A stretch of 21,586 nucleotides of DNA from Oppiella nova (lineage: Eukaryota; Arthropoda; Arachnida; Sarcoptiformes; Oppiidae): the NCBI GenBank assembly GCA_905397405.1, contig CAJPVJ010000674.1, positions 1-21,586 on the forward strand. Reading direction: 5' to 3'. Positions within the stretch are counted from its first letter, which is position 1, and each line of letters opens with the position of its first letter. Of the stretch, positions 8,526 through 17,019 are shown piece after piece. Under the pieces are notes generated by a model, which was given only the letters and a program-made list of their open reading frames with translations, did no database searches and had not been told where the DNA came from. A program made the translations under genes and the position numbers.

Positions 8526-11111
8526 ATGAGTGAATCGTATGAATCGTTGTCTCATTTAAGTCGCGAAGAGTTGTATTCATTAGTGAATGCATTGAAACGT
8601 CAAATCAATTGTTTGTCAACAGATTTATCGCGAAATGATTTACTGCTAAATAAATGCCGAAAATATTTAACAGATTTATTGAAAACAAAACAAATTAATA
8701 GACAATTCACTCAACAATTACTGCATATGTTTGCATTGAATGACAATCACTGTTATATCGATTGCGGACCACGTGTTGAAACAAGCCATGGAAATGATGG
8801 TAAAGACTGCAATCAATTGGCGATCAAAACAGACCCCGAAGTCAGCGAATCCAATGGCAATGAAGTGGATGTGAGCCATGAATCAGATGAAGAGTTGGTT
8901 AAAAGTGAAGACTCGAGCGGAAGTCCTACGAAAAGGGGAGGGGAGGGAAAGGGAGGACAGTATGTGTGCGATTGGGACGACTTTGGCGTTAGGTTATCCT
9001 CTTATAAGTCGTTGGGTCGACACAAACGTCGGACACACGGCTGGACGTCAAGTGTGGGACGCGTCGGACACTTTGTATGCAATTACGAGGGTTGCGGTAA
9101 ACGCTATAAAATGCCGTTTTATCTGTCGGCACATAAGCGCCTACACCTACGGACGACGACCTACCCGTGCGACGCCATAGGCTGTACCAAAGTGTTCACG
9201 AAGTCGGCCACATTAAGTGGTCATAAAATTGTAAAACACGGACACAAGCTATATGTGGGACAGTATGCGTGCGATTGGAAGGGCTGTCGTAAGCGGTTCC
9301 AGCAGTTGACACAATTACATGACCACAAACTCGTCCATAAAGTGCGCAAAATTGACGGCAATTTTGTATGCGATTACGCGGACTGCGGGAAGTCCTACAC
9401 CCTATTGTCAAACCTGCGACACCACCGCATGTCTCACGCGCAACGGCGCCGGTATTTCTGTAACTATAAGGACTGTTGCGAACACTTCGCGCTCACGAGT
9501 ACACTGAAGAGCCATAAGTTGATGAATAAGCACATCGTGGGACAGGACTACCGGTGCGGACTCGACGGCTGCGAATATACGACGCCATCGAAAGAGGATT
9601 TAGTGAAACACATGGCGGACAGACATCAGACCACAGACCCGACGCTCGACGCCCGTAGACGACAGTATGTGTGCGATTGGGTGGGCTGTGGGAAGGGGTT
9701 TACGCGTCAGAGGACTCTCAATGACCACAAACAACGACATAACCCGGAATTCAACTACCGGTGCGATCACGAGGACTGTTTGGCGTCGTTTAAAGTGGAG
9801 GGCGGTCTACGTCAGCATAAGCTCCGTGTGCACGACACGACCTACCGGTGCGATTGGGAGGGGTGCGAGTTCGCGACAGGTTTACAGTCGGCGCTGACTT
9901 TTCATCAAACGGGTCACGCGAAGGAACGGGTGCTTAAGTGCGGGATCGATGGCTGCACTCTATCCTATGCTAATAACTCGCGACTCACTGCACATCAGCT
10001 GAGAGGACATCCCGACGCCTTTCCGCACATACCGTGGATGGAGTGCTCCCATACGGGCTGTCAGTATCGGTGTAAACACAAGAAATATATGTCTGAACAC
10101 GTGTTGGTCCACACGAGACCCTACGTGTGCGACACATGCGGACAGACGTTCGCCACGGACCGCAAGCTCCAGAAGCACGTGCCCTCACACGACCCGTCCC
10201 TTAAACACCAGTGCCAATGGCCCGGATGTAATCGAGCGCTGAATACGGCATCGAGTTTGAAGGGACACATGAAAATACACACTCAAGAGACTACATACCG
10301 GTGCCAATGGCCTGATTGCGAGAAGTCATTCGTATCTCAGAGTAGTCTCAGTAGACACGAGAAGCGACACAGGAGTCCATACGAGGGTCGGTTTGGGTGC
10401 CAATGGGCTCAGTGTGACTACAGGGCTGATAGCAGGGACGCACTGGAGGAACACGTGTTGGACACGCACTCGATGGAGGGATTCAGCTGTCGGGTCGAGG
10501 GATGCAATAAACTGTTCAAAAAGCAAAAGCGTTTGACTGAACACGAGTTGACAGTACATCACGATCCGGACGGCCCGTGGCTCCAGTGCTCGCATACGGG
10601 CTGTTCGTATAGGACTCAAGTGGAGAGATATATGGGTAAACACGAGAGAAAGCACGCAATTGGTAAAGACTACCTGTGCTCGGAGTGCGGCCGACGGTAT
10701 GAGAGCGAGAGAGTACTCCAACAGCACCAGCGCTCGCATAATGAATACCTGAGACTGAGGTGCGTGTGGCCCGGCTGTGACCAAACGTTTGGGTCAAAGC
10801 TTGCCCTAAAGAACCACATGAATGTGCACACGAGAGAGACGATATACCGGTGCCAATGGCCCGGCTGTGAGAAGGAGTTCCTATGGGAGAGGAGCTATAA
10901 GGAGCATGAGATGAGGCATAACGGTATATATATAGGGAGGTATGGGTGCACTCATTGTGAGTATAAGACAGAGAATGCTAATTGTCTTAAGAATCATATC
11001 TTACGCACTCATGAGGGGGTGTCTGCTGGCGATGGCTCTCAAAGTGTGTCCAAACGTAAGACAAATGAATGTAATCTTATGGACAGACGTGTGAAGAGAC
11101 CGAAGGAGTGA
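8526..11111 (+). CDS. Zinc-finger family member 4, single exon, 861 residues
   Basis: This is the gene with the most fingers in the window. ATG 8526 opens the conserved MSESYESL; an in-frame ATG at 8505 would add seven residues and is the first AUG, so either may be used. The N-terminal module is followed by a shortened acidic linker with few of the repeats seen in members 2 and 3. Twenty-two finger units follow. The first (CDWDDFG) has Phe for its second Cys and is probably non-functional; the rest keep all four ligands, and the last is of the short C-x2-C type. Residues about 470-648 and 653-829 are two successive copies of the six-finger module found once in the other members, so the array grew by a block duplication. 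The tail SKRKTNEC..RRVKRPKE is shared with members 2 and 3. Expected to be nuclear and DNA-binding. The nearest AATAAA is at 11321-11326, about 210 bp after the stop. Confidence 0.93.
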   Translation: MSESYESLSHLSREELYSLVNALKRQINCLSTDLSRNDLLLNKCRKYLTDLLKTKQINRQFTQQLLHMFALNDNHCYIDCGPRVETSHGNDGKDCNQLAIKTDPEVSESNGNEVDVSHESDEELVKSEDSSGSPTKRGGEGKGGQYVCDWDDFGVRLSSYKSLGRHKRRTHGWTSSVGRVGHFVCNYEGCGKRYKMPFYLSAHKRLHLRTTTYPCDAIGCTKVFTKSATLSGHKIVKHGHKLYVGQYACDWKGCRKRFQQLTQLHDHKLVHKVRKIDGNFVCDYADCGKSYTLLSNLRHHRMSHAQRRRYFCNYKDCCEHFALTSTLKSHKLMNKHIVGQDYRCGLDGCEYTTPSKEDLVKHMADRHQTTDPTLDARRRQYVCDWVGCGKGFTRQRTLNDHKQRHNPEFNYRCDHEDCLASFKVEGGLRQHKLRVHDTTYRCDWEGCEFATGLQSALTFHQTGHAKERVLKCGIDGCTLSYANNSRLTAHQLRGHPDAFPHIPWMECSHTGCQYRCKHKKYMSEHVLVHTRPYVCDTCGQTFATDRKLQKHVPSHDPSLKHQCQWPGCNRALNTASSLKGHMKIHTQETTYRCQWPDCEKSFVSQSSLSRHEKRHRSPYEGRFGCQWAQCDYRADSRDALEEHVLDTHSMEGFSCRVEGCNKLFKKQKRLTEHELTVHHDPDGPWLQCSHTGCSYRTQVERYMGKHERKHAIGKDYLCSECGRRYESERVLQQHQRSHNEYLRLRCVWPGCDQTFGSKLALKNHMNVHTRETIYRCQWPGCEKEFLWERSYKEHEMRHNGIYIGRYGCTHCEYKTENANCLKNHILRTHEGVSAGDGSQSVSKRKTNECNLMDRRVKRPKE
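8565..8627 (+). repeat. 63-bp invariant block of the N-terminal module, member 4
   Basis: Identical at every base to 3589-3651, 5848-5910 and the minus-strand copy at 19826-19888. Confidence 0.9.
9933..11012 (+). repeat. Duplicated six-finger module within member 4
   Basis: Units 9933-10469 and 10482-11012 encode the same ordered set: a finger ending before a His-Pro or His-His-Asp-Pro spacer, a C-SHTGC finger, a short C-x2-C finger, two CxWPGC-type fingers, and a last finger ending in a TH pair. Lengths are 537 and 531 bp. Protein similarity is clear but well below identity, so the duplication is not recent. Confidence 0.8.
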
Positions 11112-11853
11112 TTGGTTTATGAAATGTGTTATAATTTGTGTCTTATTTACAGATACTGTATATAAATCTTAATATAATGAGAATTTTGTATTGAGTTTAA
11201 AATTTCTAAATTTATTTCTTATATTTTGTATACATTTATAATTTTTAAATTTAATTTTGAAAGTAAATTGTATTAATTCAAATGCTTAATTGTTAAAATA
11301 TTTATAATATCTAAATGTGCAATAAATTAAATAAATTTAATTCAATGTTTAATTTGCAAAATTAAAATTATCACATGTTGAATAATAAAAATATGCTTGA
11401 TTTAATACTTAATTTTAATTTAGAAATTCAGTAATTTTTAGAAACTAAATTCAAATATAGTTTTAAATTCTTACTGATAATTAGTCCCATAGAAATACAG
11501 GTATAATAAACGGTAACACCTCCCACCTCTCTATTAGATTGTCACAGTATGTGTGACTAACCTTCCAAAAGTTTCCACAAACTTTCCATTGAACGTGAAG
11601 TGTACCATAATTTCATTCAAATTTTGAAGTAAAATTTTAATTTGATAAAAATTTTGGGCCATTTTCATACACAAACCCAATACGATTAGCCATATAAAAA
11701 GGATACCCCTCTGCTTTGTAGGTCTAGGAAGTATTTTTTGAATTGTTTTCACCTGTTTTTTAGATGAGGTGTTCGTTGAGGGCCACACAAAATACGGTGA
11801 CAATTAAATGCAATTTACAGCACCTTGTTTAGTTTAAAATTTAATAATACAGT

Positions 11854-11858
<5 letters not shown>

Positions 11859-11896
<38 letters not shown>
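11859..11896. repeat. (AG)n microsatellite
   Basis: An uninterrupted (AG)19 run followed by atagag. It reappears after the N as a (GA)16 run at 11995-12026. Confidence 0.95.
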
Positions 11897-11900
<4 letters not shown>

Positions 11901-11903
<3 letters not shown>

Positions 11904-11994
11904 ATTACTTATGATTTAATTTGTAAGCAATTTTTAAATTAAAACTTAATTTATTTTGTGTGGATAATTAATTTTGAGCTTAATTTTAATATAN

Positions 11995-12029
<35 letters not shown>

Positions 12030-12116
12030 ACTTATGATTTAATTTGTAAGCAATTTTTAAATTAAAACTTAATTTATTTTGTGTGGATAATTAATTTTGA
12101 GCTTAATTTTAATATA
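11901..12116. repeat. Exact 93-bp repeat across a single-N assembly join
   Basis: Bases 11901-11993 and 12024-12116 are identical. The first copy stops at the N at 11994, and the sequence restarts inside a GA run like the one before the first copy. This is the pattern of two overlapping contig ends placed side by side rather than merged, so the repeat is probably not in the genome. Confidence 0.85.
12073..12078 (-). terminator. Poly(A) signal of the NF-kB gene
   Basis: AATAAA on the minus strand, about 104 bp after the stop codon at 12182-12184. It lies inside the second copy of the 93-bp repeat. Confidence 0.45.
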
Positions 12117-12181
12117 CAATTATAAATACAATAAAATACATAAAATTAACTAAAAATAATTAATTAATTTAAGATTCATTT

Positions 12182-14543
12182 TCATTGACCCACATACGAG
12201 TCCAGCAAATAAGGTTTACTATCCCTGACACCACCATTACTTAAGGTATGGGAGGTATGGATAGCGGGCTCGATGTTAGCAAACTGGTCGTACGGATTGG
12301 TGGTGTGGTGTCCGTTAGCACCGGTATTCCAGTCCATTAAACTCACGCCAATATCAGGCGCCATACTATCCATGCACTCAGTTTTGACACGAGTTTCGCA
12401 AAACTGGTCCACAATATCCCGACGATTGTTACCCATATCCGGGACAACATTGATGTCGAGGTCGATGCTATCACTGCTACCGGTGCTCACGTACTCCAAC
12501 TTCGGTACCAAACTATTTGCTGTCATTACATCTCCGGTCGTGTCGTTAGTATCGATACTATGATTAGTATTACTAATGAAATCGCTATTAATCCGATCGT
12601 TAATAGCGTTATATCTATTAGTATTGGACTTTTTGCCACAACTCGAGGCACCGGTACCCTCCAGGCTATTCATATGGACCACAAACGGACAGTTATGCGC
12701 GGGTTGGACGGGCAGGTAGTAGAAAACAATGGGATCGCTGGCCTCGTGATCGCTAATCCGTCTTAACTGCATATAACACTTGACAACACCGGTGACGGTC
12801 GGGTCCCTATAGGCCGGTGCCATGAATGACATGCCGACCCGTTTGTGGATCTCGCCGTGCGGTGGGCTCAGGTTGGCTACCGATTGCCACACTGGGCTAC
12901 CGGTGCGCACGTCCAGCTCGAAGAATAGCACTTCGATGTCGTCCTCGTCGATGTAATTGCAGAATAGCATGACTTTCCCGCCGGTGACCAGTGAACTGGT
13001 GGTGGATATGTCGTTGACGGCCAGTTTGGACAGCAGTTTCTTATCGTACACCGGGTCCGAGACTACCGGCGCTAATGGGAGCCCGAATTGACCCGATTCT
13101 GGGCCCTCTAAATACACCTAAAGTTTATGAAAGTTTTCAGTTATTCATGTTTTTAAGAATCGTATGTTTTTGTGTAGTTTTCAAAGTTAATTAAAACTTT
13201 ATTTTTTAGGGGAATTCCTATCGTTTTCCTTAATGTTTAGTGTGTGTCGAGAGCCAACGGTGCGTTTCGCTCAGGTATTTAGTAAGCAACTGATTAGATA
13301 ATACAGTGGTATATATGGTGTGATTTTTAATATATTTGTCACTTTCTATAAACTAATGACTAAATTATAATAAGATGTTTATTGTAATTATAATATGAGT
13401 TATCTATAGACTAGGTTTTGTGTATAAATTATGAATGATATTGATATAAAAAATATTTTGGCATTATTCTCAGAATAATTAATTCTGTTCAAGATAAAAT
13501 TCATGAATAATACAGATTTGAATGATAATTTTGTCTAAAGGAAATTGTTTATAAGCAACTATTATTTATTATTTATTTTTTTCTGTATATAATTGTTAAG
13601 CAAAATTTGTTATGAAATATAATTAGGATACTGTTTATAAACCCAAAGTTCTTAAGTAATAATGAGTACTGTATAATAAATTGTCATAATAAACATAATA
13701 ACAATTGTTGCTTTTTATGTTATTTGAAATAAACTTTACATAATTTAAAGGTATATAGTTTTTCATCATAAAAGTTCATAGTTTCATTATGTAATCTATC
13801 ATTTGTTTTAAAACATGAATTTAAGACTTTTGCTTCAAATTTTAATTAACTTTTCAAATTGGGTTTCAAATAATAACTAAATCTTAAAATTCACTAATTA
13901 AAATTATTTATAAAATCACCAAATTTACAGTTAAAATGAAAGTACAATATAAATATAAAATTGATTTAAAACTCTTTTAACTTTTCATATAAACAGAAAA
14001 AAACGCAAAAATCTATTTCCTAACAAAACTTTGTTTCAAAATCTGTGCCCAAAATCAATACAAAGTAATACAGACCTGAAAGCAGAGCCGCACACATCCC
14101 AAGTCGACCCCACGGGAGGACTTCACGATGTGGTCGAACCCCCCGCGGGTGGGGTCCACCTGTAGCTGCTTCCGGAGCTTAAGTCTTGAGGAGATTTCGT
14201 TACGTTTAGCGCATTGAATACCCAAATGAGTGAACGAACACAAGTGGTCCGTATTGTCCACTATTAGCGTACAGACGCCCTCATGACAGCCCACCCGACC
14301 CACCAAATGGTGCGGGTGTTGTCGATAGGGCGGCGACACTGTCACGCACGACACCACTACCATCGCCCGCGAGCCCCTGTAGTTGACGATCTGAATGGTG
14401 GGGTAAGTGGCACAGGAGGGCGTGGAGGAGACCCCGGGTATGGGGCCGGCCGACCGACCCTCGCACTCGTACCGGAATCGGACGGCACTGCGCGCCGGCT
14501 GCTCGACGATCCGCACGTACGGTGTGTCCGGTTTGGCACTCAT
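12182..14543 (-). CDS. dl: Dorsal/Rel-type NF-kB transcription factor, two exons
   Basis: Exon 1 is 14543-14076 (ATG to CAG, donor GT at 14075-14074); exon 2 is 13117-12182 after a CTTTAG acceptor. Both are phase 0, giving 467 residues. An in-frame TAA directly precedes the ATG, so translation starts there. Exon 1 encodes the DNA-binding half of the Rel homology region: RFRYECEGRSAGPIPG recognition loop at residues 22-37, then TYPTIQI and the FTHLGIQC block. The splice joins CVRLCFQ to VYLEGPE. Exon 2 encodes the dimerisation half (LAPVVSDPVYDKK; QLRRISDHEASDP with a PKA-type RRIS; FYYLP near residue 290), then about 175 Asn/Asp/Thr/Ser-rich residues suited to transactivation. There are no ankyrin repeats, so it is the Dorsal/RelA class, acting downstream of Toll signalling in known arthropods. 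Odd: no KRKR-like nuclear signal follows the Rel region, and a second copy of exon 1 lies upstream. Dorsal versus Dif cannot be settled here. Confidence 0.9.
13118..14075 (-). other. Intron of the NF-kB gene
   Basis: The 958-bp intron is AT-rich, begins GTCTGT and ends CTTTAG in the direction of transcription. Its 3' part contains the left boundary of the tandem duplication at 13201 and a kappaB-like site. No other gene is visible in it. Confidence 0.75.
13209..13218. promoter_or_regulatory. kappaB-like site in the NF-kB intron (copy A)
   Basis: GGGGAATTCC fits the classical kappaB consensus GGGRNNYYCC exactly and stands in very AT-rich DNA, 92 bp upstream of exon 2. It recurs at 15175-15184. 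Autoregulation through such sites is known for NF-kB genes; here it is inference from the motif alone. Confidence 0.4.
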
Positions 14544-15073
14544 TTACAGATTAGTAAAAGTTGTTGAAAATTTTTAACTATTAATGTAATAATAAGTCAA
14601 TTGTGGCAACAAATGTATATCAATTGAATAATTGGTTTCAATTTATATTCGTTGTTAATAGTAAGGGGCGCCGGGAGGGGAAGGGATCACTGTCTTATAG
14701 TGTGCGAGTATTCGCGTAATATCCTGTGTATTAACCCAAACAGGTATTCGCTATAAATATTACTTTTTATTAAGTTAAATAACTTACAAAACACATTAAT
14801 TACTTAATCTACTAGATGTAAGTGGTTTTTTCCTAATAGCCCACATTCAGCCAGATCAAAAAGGGGGAGGGTTAGTTAAGTACTGTAGTTACCATGGGAA
14901 AATAATTGTAAGTATAAACAGATATTTTAAAATTAATTATCTAATTACTAATGATTAATTAAACAAATACAGTATGTATTTGTAAACTTTATTAAAATAA
15001 TTCACAAACTTTTTATTGACAAAACATTTCTAATTACTAGCACTTGAATGGCATTCAAAAGTATTTGAAATTA
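14544..15073 (-). other. 5' flank of the NF-kB first exon, copy A
   Basis: AT-rich and non-coding, interrupted by two G-rich patches (14665-14685 and about 14862-14870). On the minus strand a TATAAG lies about 150 bp before the ATG and a TATTTATAG about 210 bp before it; either could serve as a TATA-like element, but this is weak. Poly(A)-like sequence for the truncated member 5 fragment lies at its right edge. Confidence 0.45.
14665..14685 (+). promoter_or_regulatory. G-quadruplex-like motif upstream of the NF-kB start, copy A
   Basis: Four guanine runs of 4, 3, 4 and 3 are separated by loops of 4, 1 and 2 bases on the plus strand, which is the template strand for this gene. The motif lies about 120 bp before the ATG. 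The same motif is intact in copy B. Confidence 0.5.
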
Positions 15074-15165
15074 TTATTTGCGACGACTTTTCGTACGTTT
15101 ATTCAGTTTATGTGATTTCGGAGTCTTATTAGTCTTTACAGACTCCTCGGTCTTAATGGTCTTAC
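15074..15165 (-). pseudogene. Orphan 3' end of zinc-finger member 5, copied with the duplication
   Basis: These 92 bp are identical to 17020-17111. They encode the basic C-terminal tail and stop codon of member 5, without any finger. The fragment has no start and joins directly to NF-kB intron sequence at 15167. It marks the duplication breakpoint and cannot make a product. Confidence 0.92.
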
Positions 15166-15174
15166 AATTTTTTA

Positions 15175-15184
15175 GGGGAATTCC
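15175..15184. promoter_or_regulatory. kappaB-like site, copy B
   Basis: GGGGAATTCC, the duplicate of 13209-13218. Its new position is 632 bp upstream of the copy A start codon, so after duplication an intronic site became a promoter-proximal one. Confidence 0.4.
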
Positions 15185-16033
15185 TATCGTTTTCCTTAAT
15201 GTTTAGTGTGTGTCGAGAGCCAACGGTGCGTTTCGCTCAGGTATTTAGTAAGCAACTGATTAGATAATACAGTGGTATATATGGTGTGATTTTAATATAT
15301 TTGTCACTTTCTATAAACTAATGACTAAATTATAATGAGATGTTTATTGTAATTATAATATGAGTTATCTATAGATTAGGTTTTGTTTATAAATTATGAA
15401 TGATATTGATATAAAAAATATTTTGGCATTATTCTCAGAATAATTAATTCTGTTCATGATAAAATTCATGAATAATACAGATTAAAATGCTAATTCTAAA
15501 GGAAATTGTTTATAAGCAACTATTATTTATTATTTATTATTTATTTTTTTCTGTATATAATTGTTAAGCAAAATTTGTTATGAAATATAATTAGGATATT
15601 GTTTATAAACCCAAAGTTATTAAGTAATAATGAGTGTAATAAATTCTCATAATAAACATAATAAGAATTGTTGCTTTTTATGTTATTTGAAATAAACTTT
15701 ACATAATTTAAAAGTATATAGTTTTTCATCATAAAAGTTCATAGTTTCATTATGTAATCTATCATTTGTTTTAAAACATGAATTTAAGACTTTTGCTTCA
15801 AATTTTAATTAACTTTTCAAATTGGGTTTCAAATAATAATTAAATCACAAAATTCACTAATTAAAATTATTTATAAAATCACCAAATTTAATGTTAAAAT
15901 GAAAGTACAATATAAATATAAAATTTAAAACTCATTGAACTTTCCATATAAACAGAAAAAAAGCAAAAATCTATTTCCTAACAAAACTTTGTTTCAAAAT
16001 CTGTGCCCAAAATCAATACCAAGTAATACAGAC

Positions 16034-16501
16034 CTGAAAGCAGAGCCGGACGCATCCCAAGTCGACCCCACGGGAGGACTTCACGATGTGGTCGAACCCC
16101 CCGCGGGTGGGGTCCACCTGTAGCTGCTTCCGGAGCTTAAGTCTTGAGGAGATTTCGTTACGTTTCGCGCATTGAATACCCAAATGAGTGAACGAACACA
16201 AGTGGTCCGTATTGTCCACTATTAACGTACAGACGCCCTGATGACAGCCCACCCGACCCACCAAATGGTGCGGGTGTTGCCGATAGGGCGGCGACACTGT
16301 CACGCACGACACCACTACCATCGCTCGCGAGCCCCTGTAGTTGACGATCTGAATGGTGGGGTAAGTGGCACAGGAGGGCGTGGAGGAGACACCGGGTATG
16401 GGGCCGGCCGACCGACCCTCGCACTCGTACCGAAATCGGACGGCACTGCGCGCCGGCTGCTCGACGATCCGCACGTACGGTGTGTCCGGTTTGGCACTCA
16501 T
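16034..16501 (-). CDS. Second copy of the NF-kB first coding exon (Rel DNA-binding half)
   Basis: This exon encodes 156 residues from ATG 16501 to the CAG/GT donor at 16034-16033. It is identical to the copy A exon except for Glu88 to Gln; 8 of its 9 base differences are synonymous. The in-frame TAA before the ATG, the recognition loop RFRYECEGRSAG and the donor are all kept. No second dimerisation exon follows it before copy A. To make a full factor it must therefore splice over about 2.9 kb to 13117, skipping the copy A exon, as an alternative first exon with its own promoter. Alternatively it gives a truncated DNA-binding-only protein, or the duplication is a false one created by assembling two haplotypes in tandem. 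Confidence 0.8.
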
Positions 16502-16622
16502 TTACAGATTAGTAAAAGTTTTTGAAAACTTTTAACTATTAATGTAATAATAAGTCAATTGTGGCAACAAATGTCTATCAATTGAATAATTGGTTTCAAT
16601 TTATATTCTTTGTTAATAGTAA

Positions 16623-16643
16623 GGGGCGCCGGGAGGGGAAGGG
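16623..16643 (+). promoter_or_regulatory. G-quadruplex-like motif, copy B
   Basis: The four G-runs and loops are unchanged from 14665-14685, although the flanks have substitutions. It lies about 120 bp before ATG 16501. Confidence 0.5.
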
Positions 16644-16957
16644 ATCACTGTCTTATAGTGTGCGAGTATACGCGTAATATCCTGTGTATTAACCCAAACA
16701 GGTATTTGCTATAAATATTACTTTTTATTAAGTTAAATAACTTACAAAACACATTAATTACTTAATCTACTAGATGTAAGTGGTTTTTTCCTAATAGCCC
16801 ACATACATACGACCAAAAGGGGGAGGGTTAGTTAAGTAGTTACCATGGGACAATAATTGTAAGTATAAACAGATATTTTAAAATTAATTTTCTAATTACA
16901 AATGATTAATTAAACAAATATGTATTTGTAAACTTTATTAAAATAATTCACAAACTT

Positions 16958-16963
16958 TTTATT
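16958..16963 (-). terminator. Poly(A) signal of zinc-finger member 5
   Basis: AATAAA on the minus strand, 57 bp after the stop at 17020-17022; another is at 16934-16939. The region has a counterpart next to the orphan fragment in copy A. Confidence 0.5.
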
Positions 16964-17019
16964 GACAAAACATTTATCATTACCAGCACTTGAATGGCAT
17001 TCAAAAGTATTTGAAATTA

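Larger units (their letters stand above)
11112..12181. other. AT-rich spacer between member 4 and the NF-kB gene
   Basis: Apart from the microsatellite and join described separately, this stretch is AT-rich with no supported gene. About 11500-11810 is less AT-rich and contains an 89-codon open frame on the minus strand whose product I do not recognise; a piece of an old mobile element is possible but unsupported. The two neighbouring genes converge here, so their 3' UTRs occupy both edges. Confidence 0.55.
13201..15165. repeat. Tandem segmental duplication, copy A
   Basis: This copy is 1965 bp. It is a direct repeat of 15167-17111, with most of the offset between 1958 and 1966 because of small indels. 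It contains part of the NF-kB intron, the whole Rel-homology first exon, its 5' flank, and the last 92 bp of zinc-finger member 5. By eye, noncoding parts differ at roughly 3 percent of sites plus indels; the exon differs at 9 of 468 sites. It ends in the middle of member 5 coding sequence with a single unmatched base (15166) before copy B begins. Confidence 0.93.
16502..17019 (-). other. 5' flank of the copy B exon and 3' flank of member 5
   Basis: AT-rich spacer with no gene. It is the duplicate of 14544-15073, with a short deletion near 16835 and scattered substitutions. Confidence 0.5.

Noticed and set aside
10326-10797. Long open frames on the strand opposite the zinc-finger genes (also 7072-7350, 9960-10188, 17272-17637, 17869-18591)
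   Set aside because: They are antisense shadows of the finger repeats: their residues repeat as APVG or ALPIAPV in step with the finger period, and they have no independent domain.
9000-11000. Regular short repeats resembling a CRISPR-like array
   Set aside because: The period of about 75-90 bp and the conserved TACCGGTGC come from codons of successive zinc fingers within one open frame in a eukaryotic gene.
11534-11803. 89-codon open frame on the minus strand in the spacer
   Set aside because: No recognisable domain, no conserved start context, and AT-rich composition. I could not tie it to a gene or a mobile element.
15541-15732. 63-codon open frame on the minus strand
   Set aside because: It is Asn/Ile/Leu/Tyr-rich as expected from AT-rich noncoding DNA, and its counterpart in copy A is not kept open.
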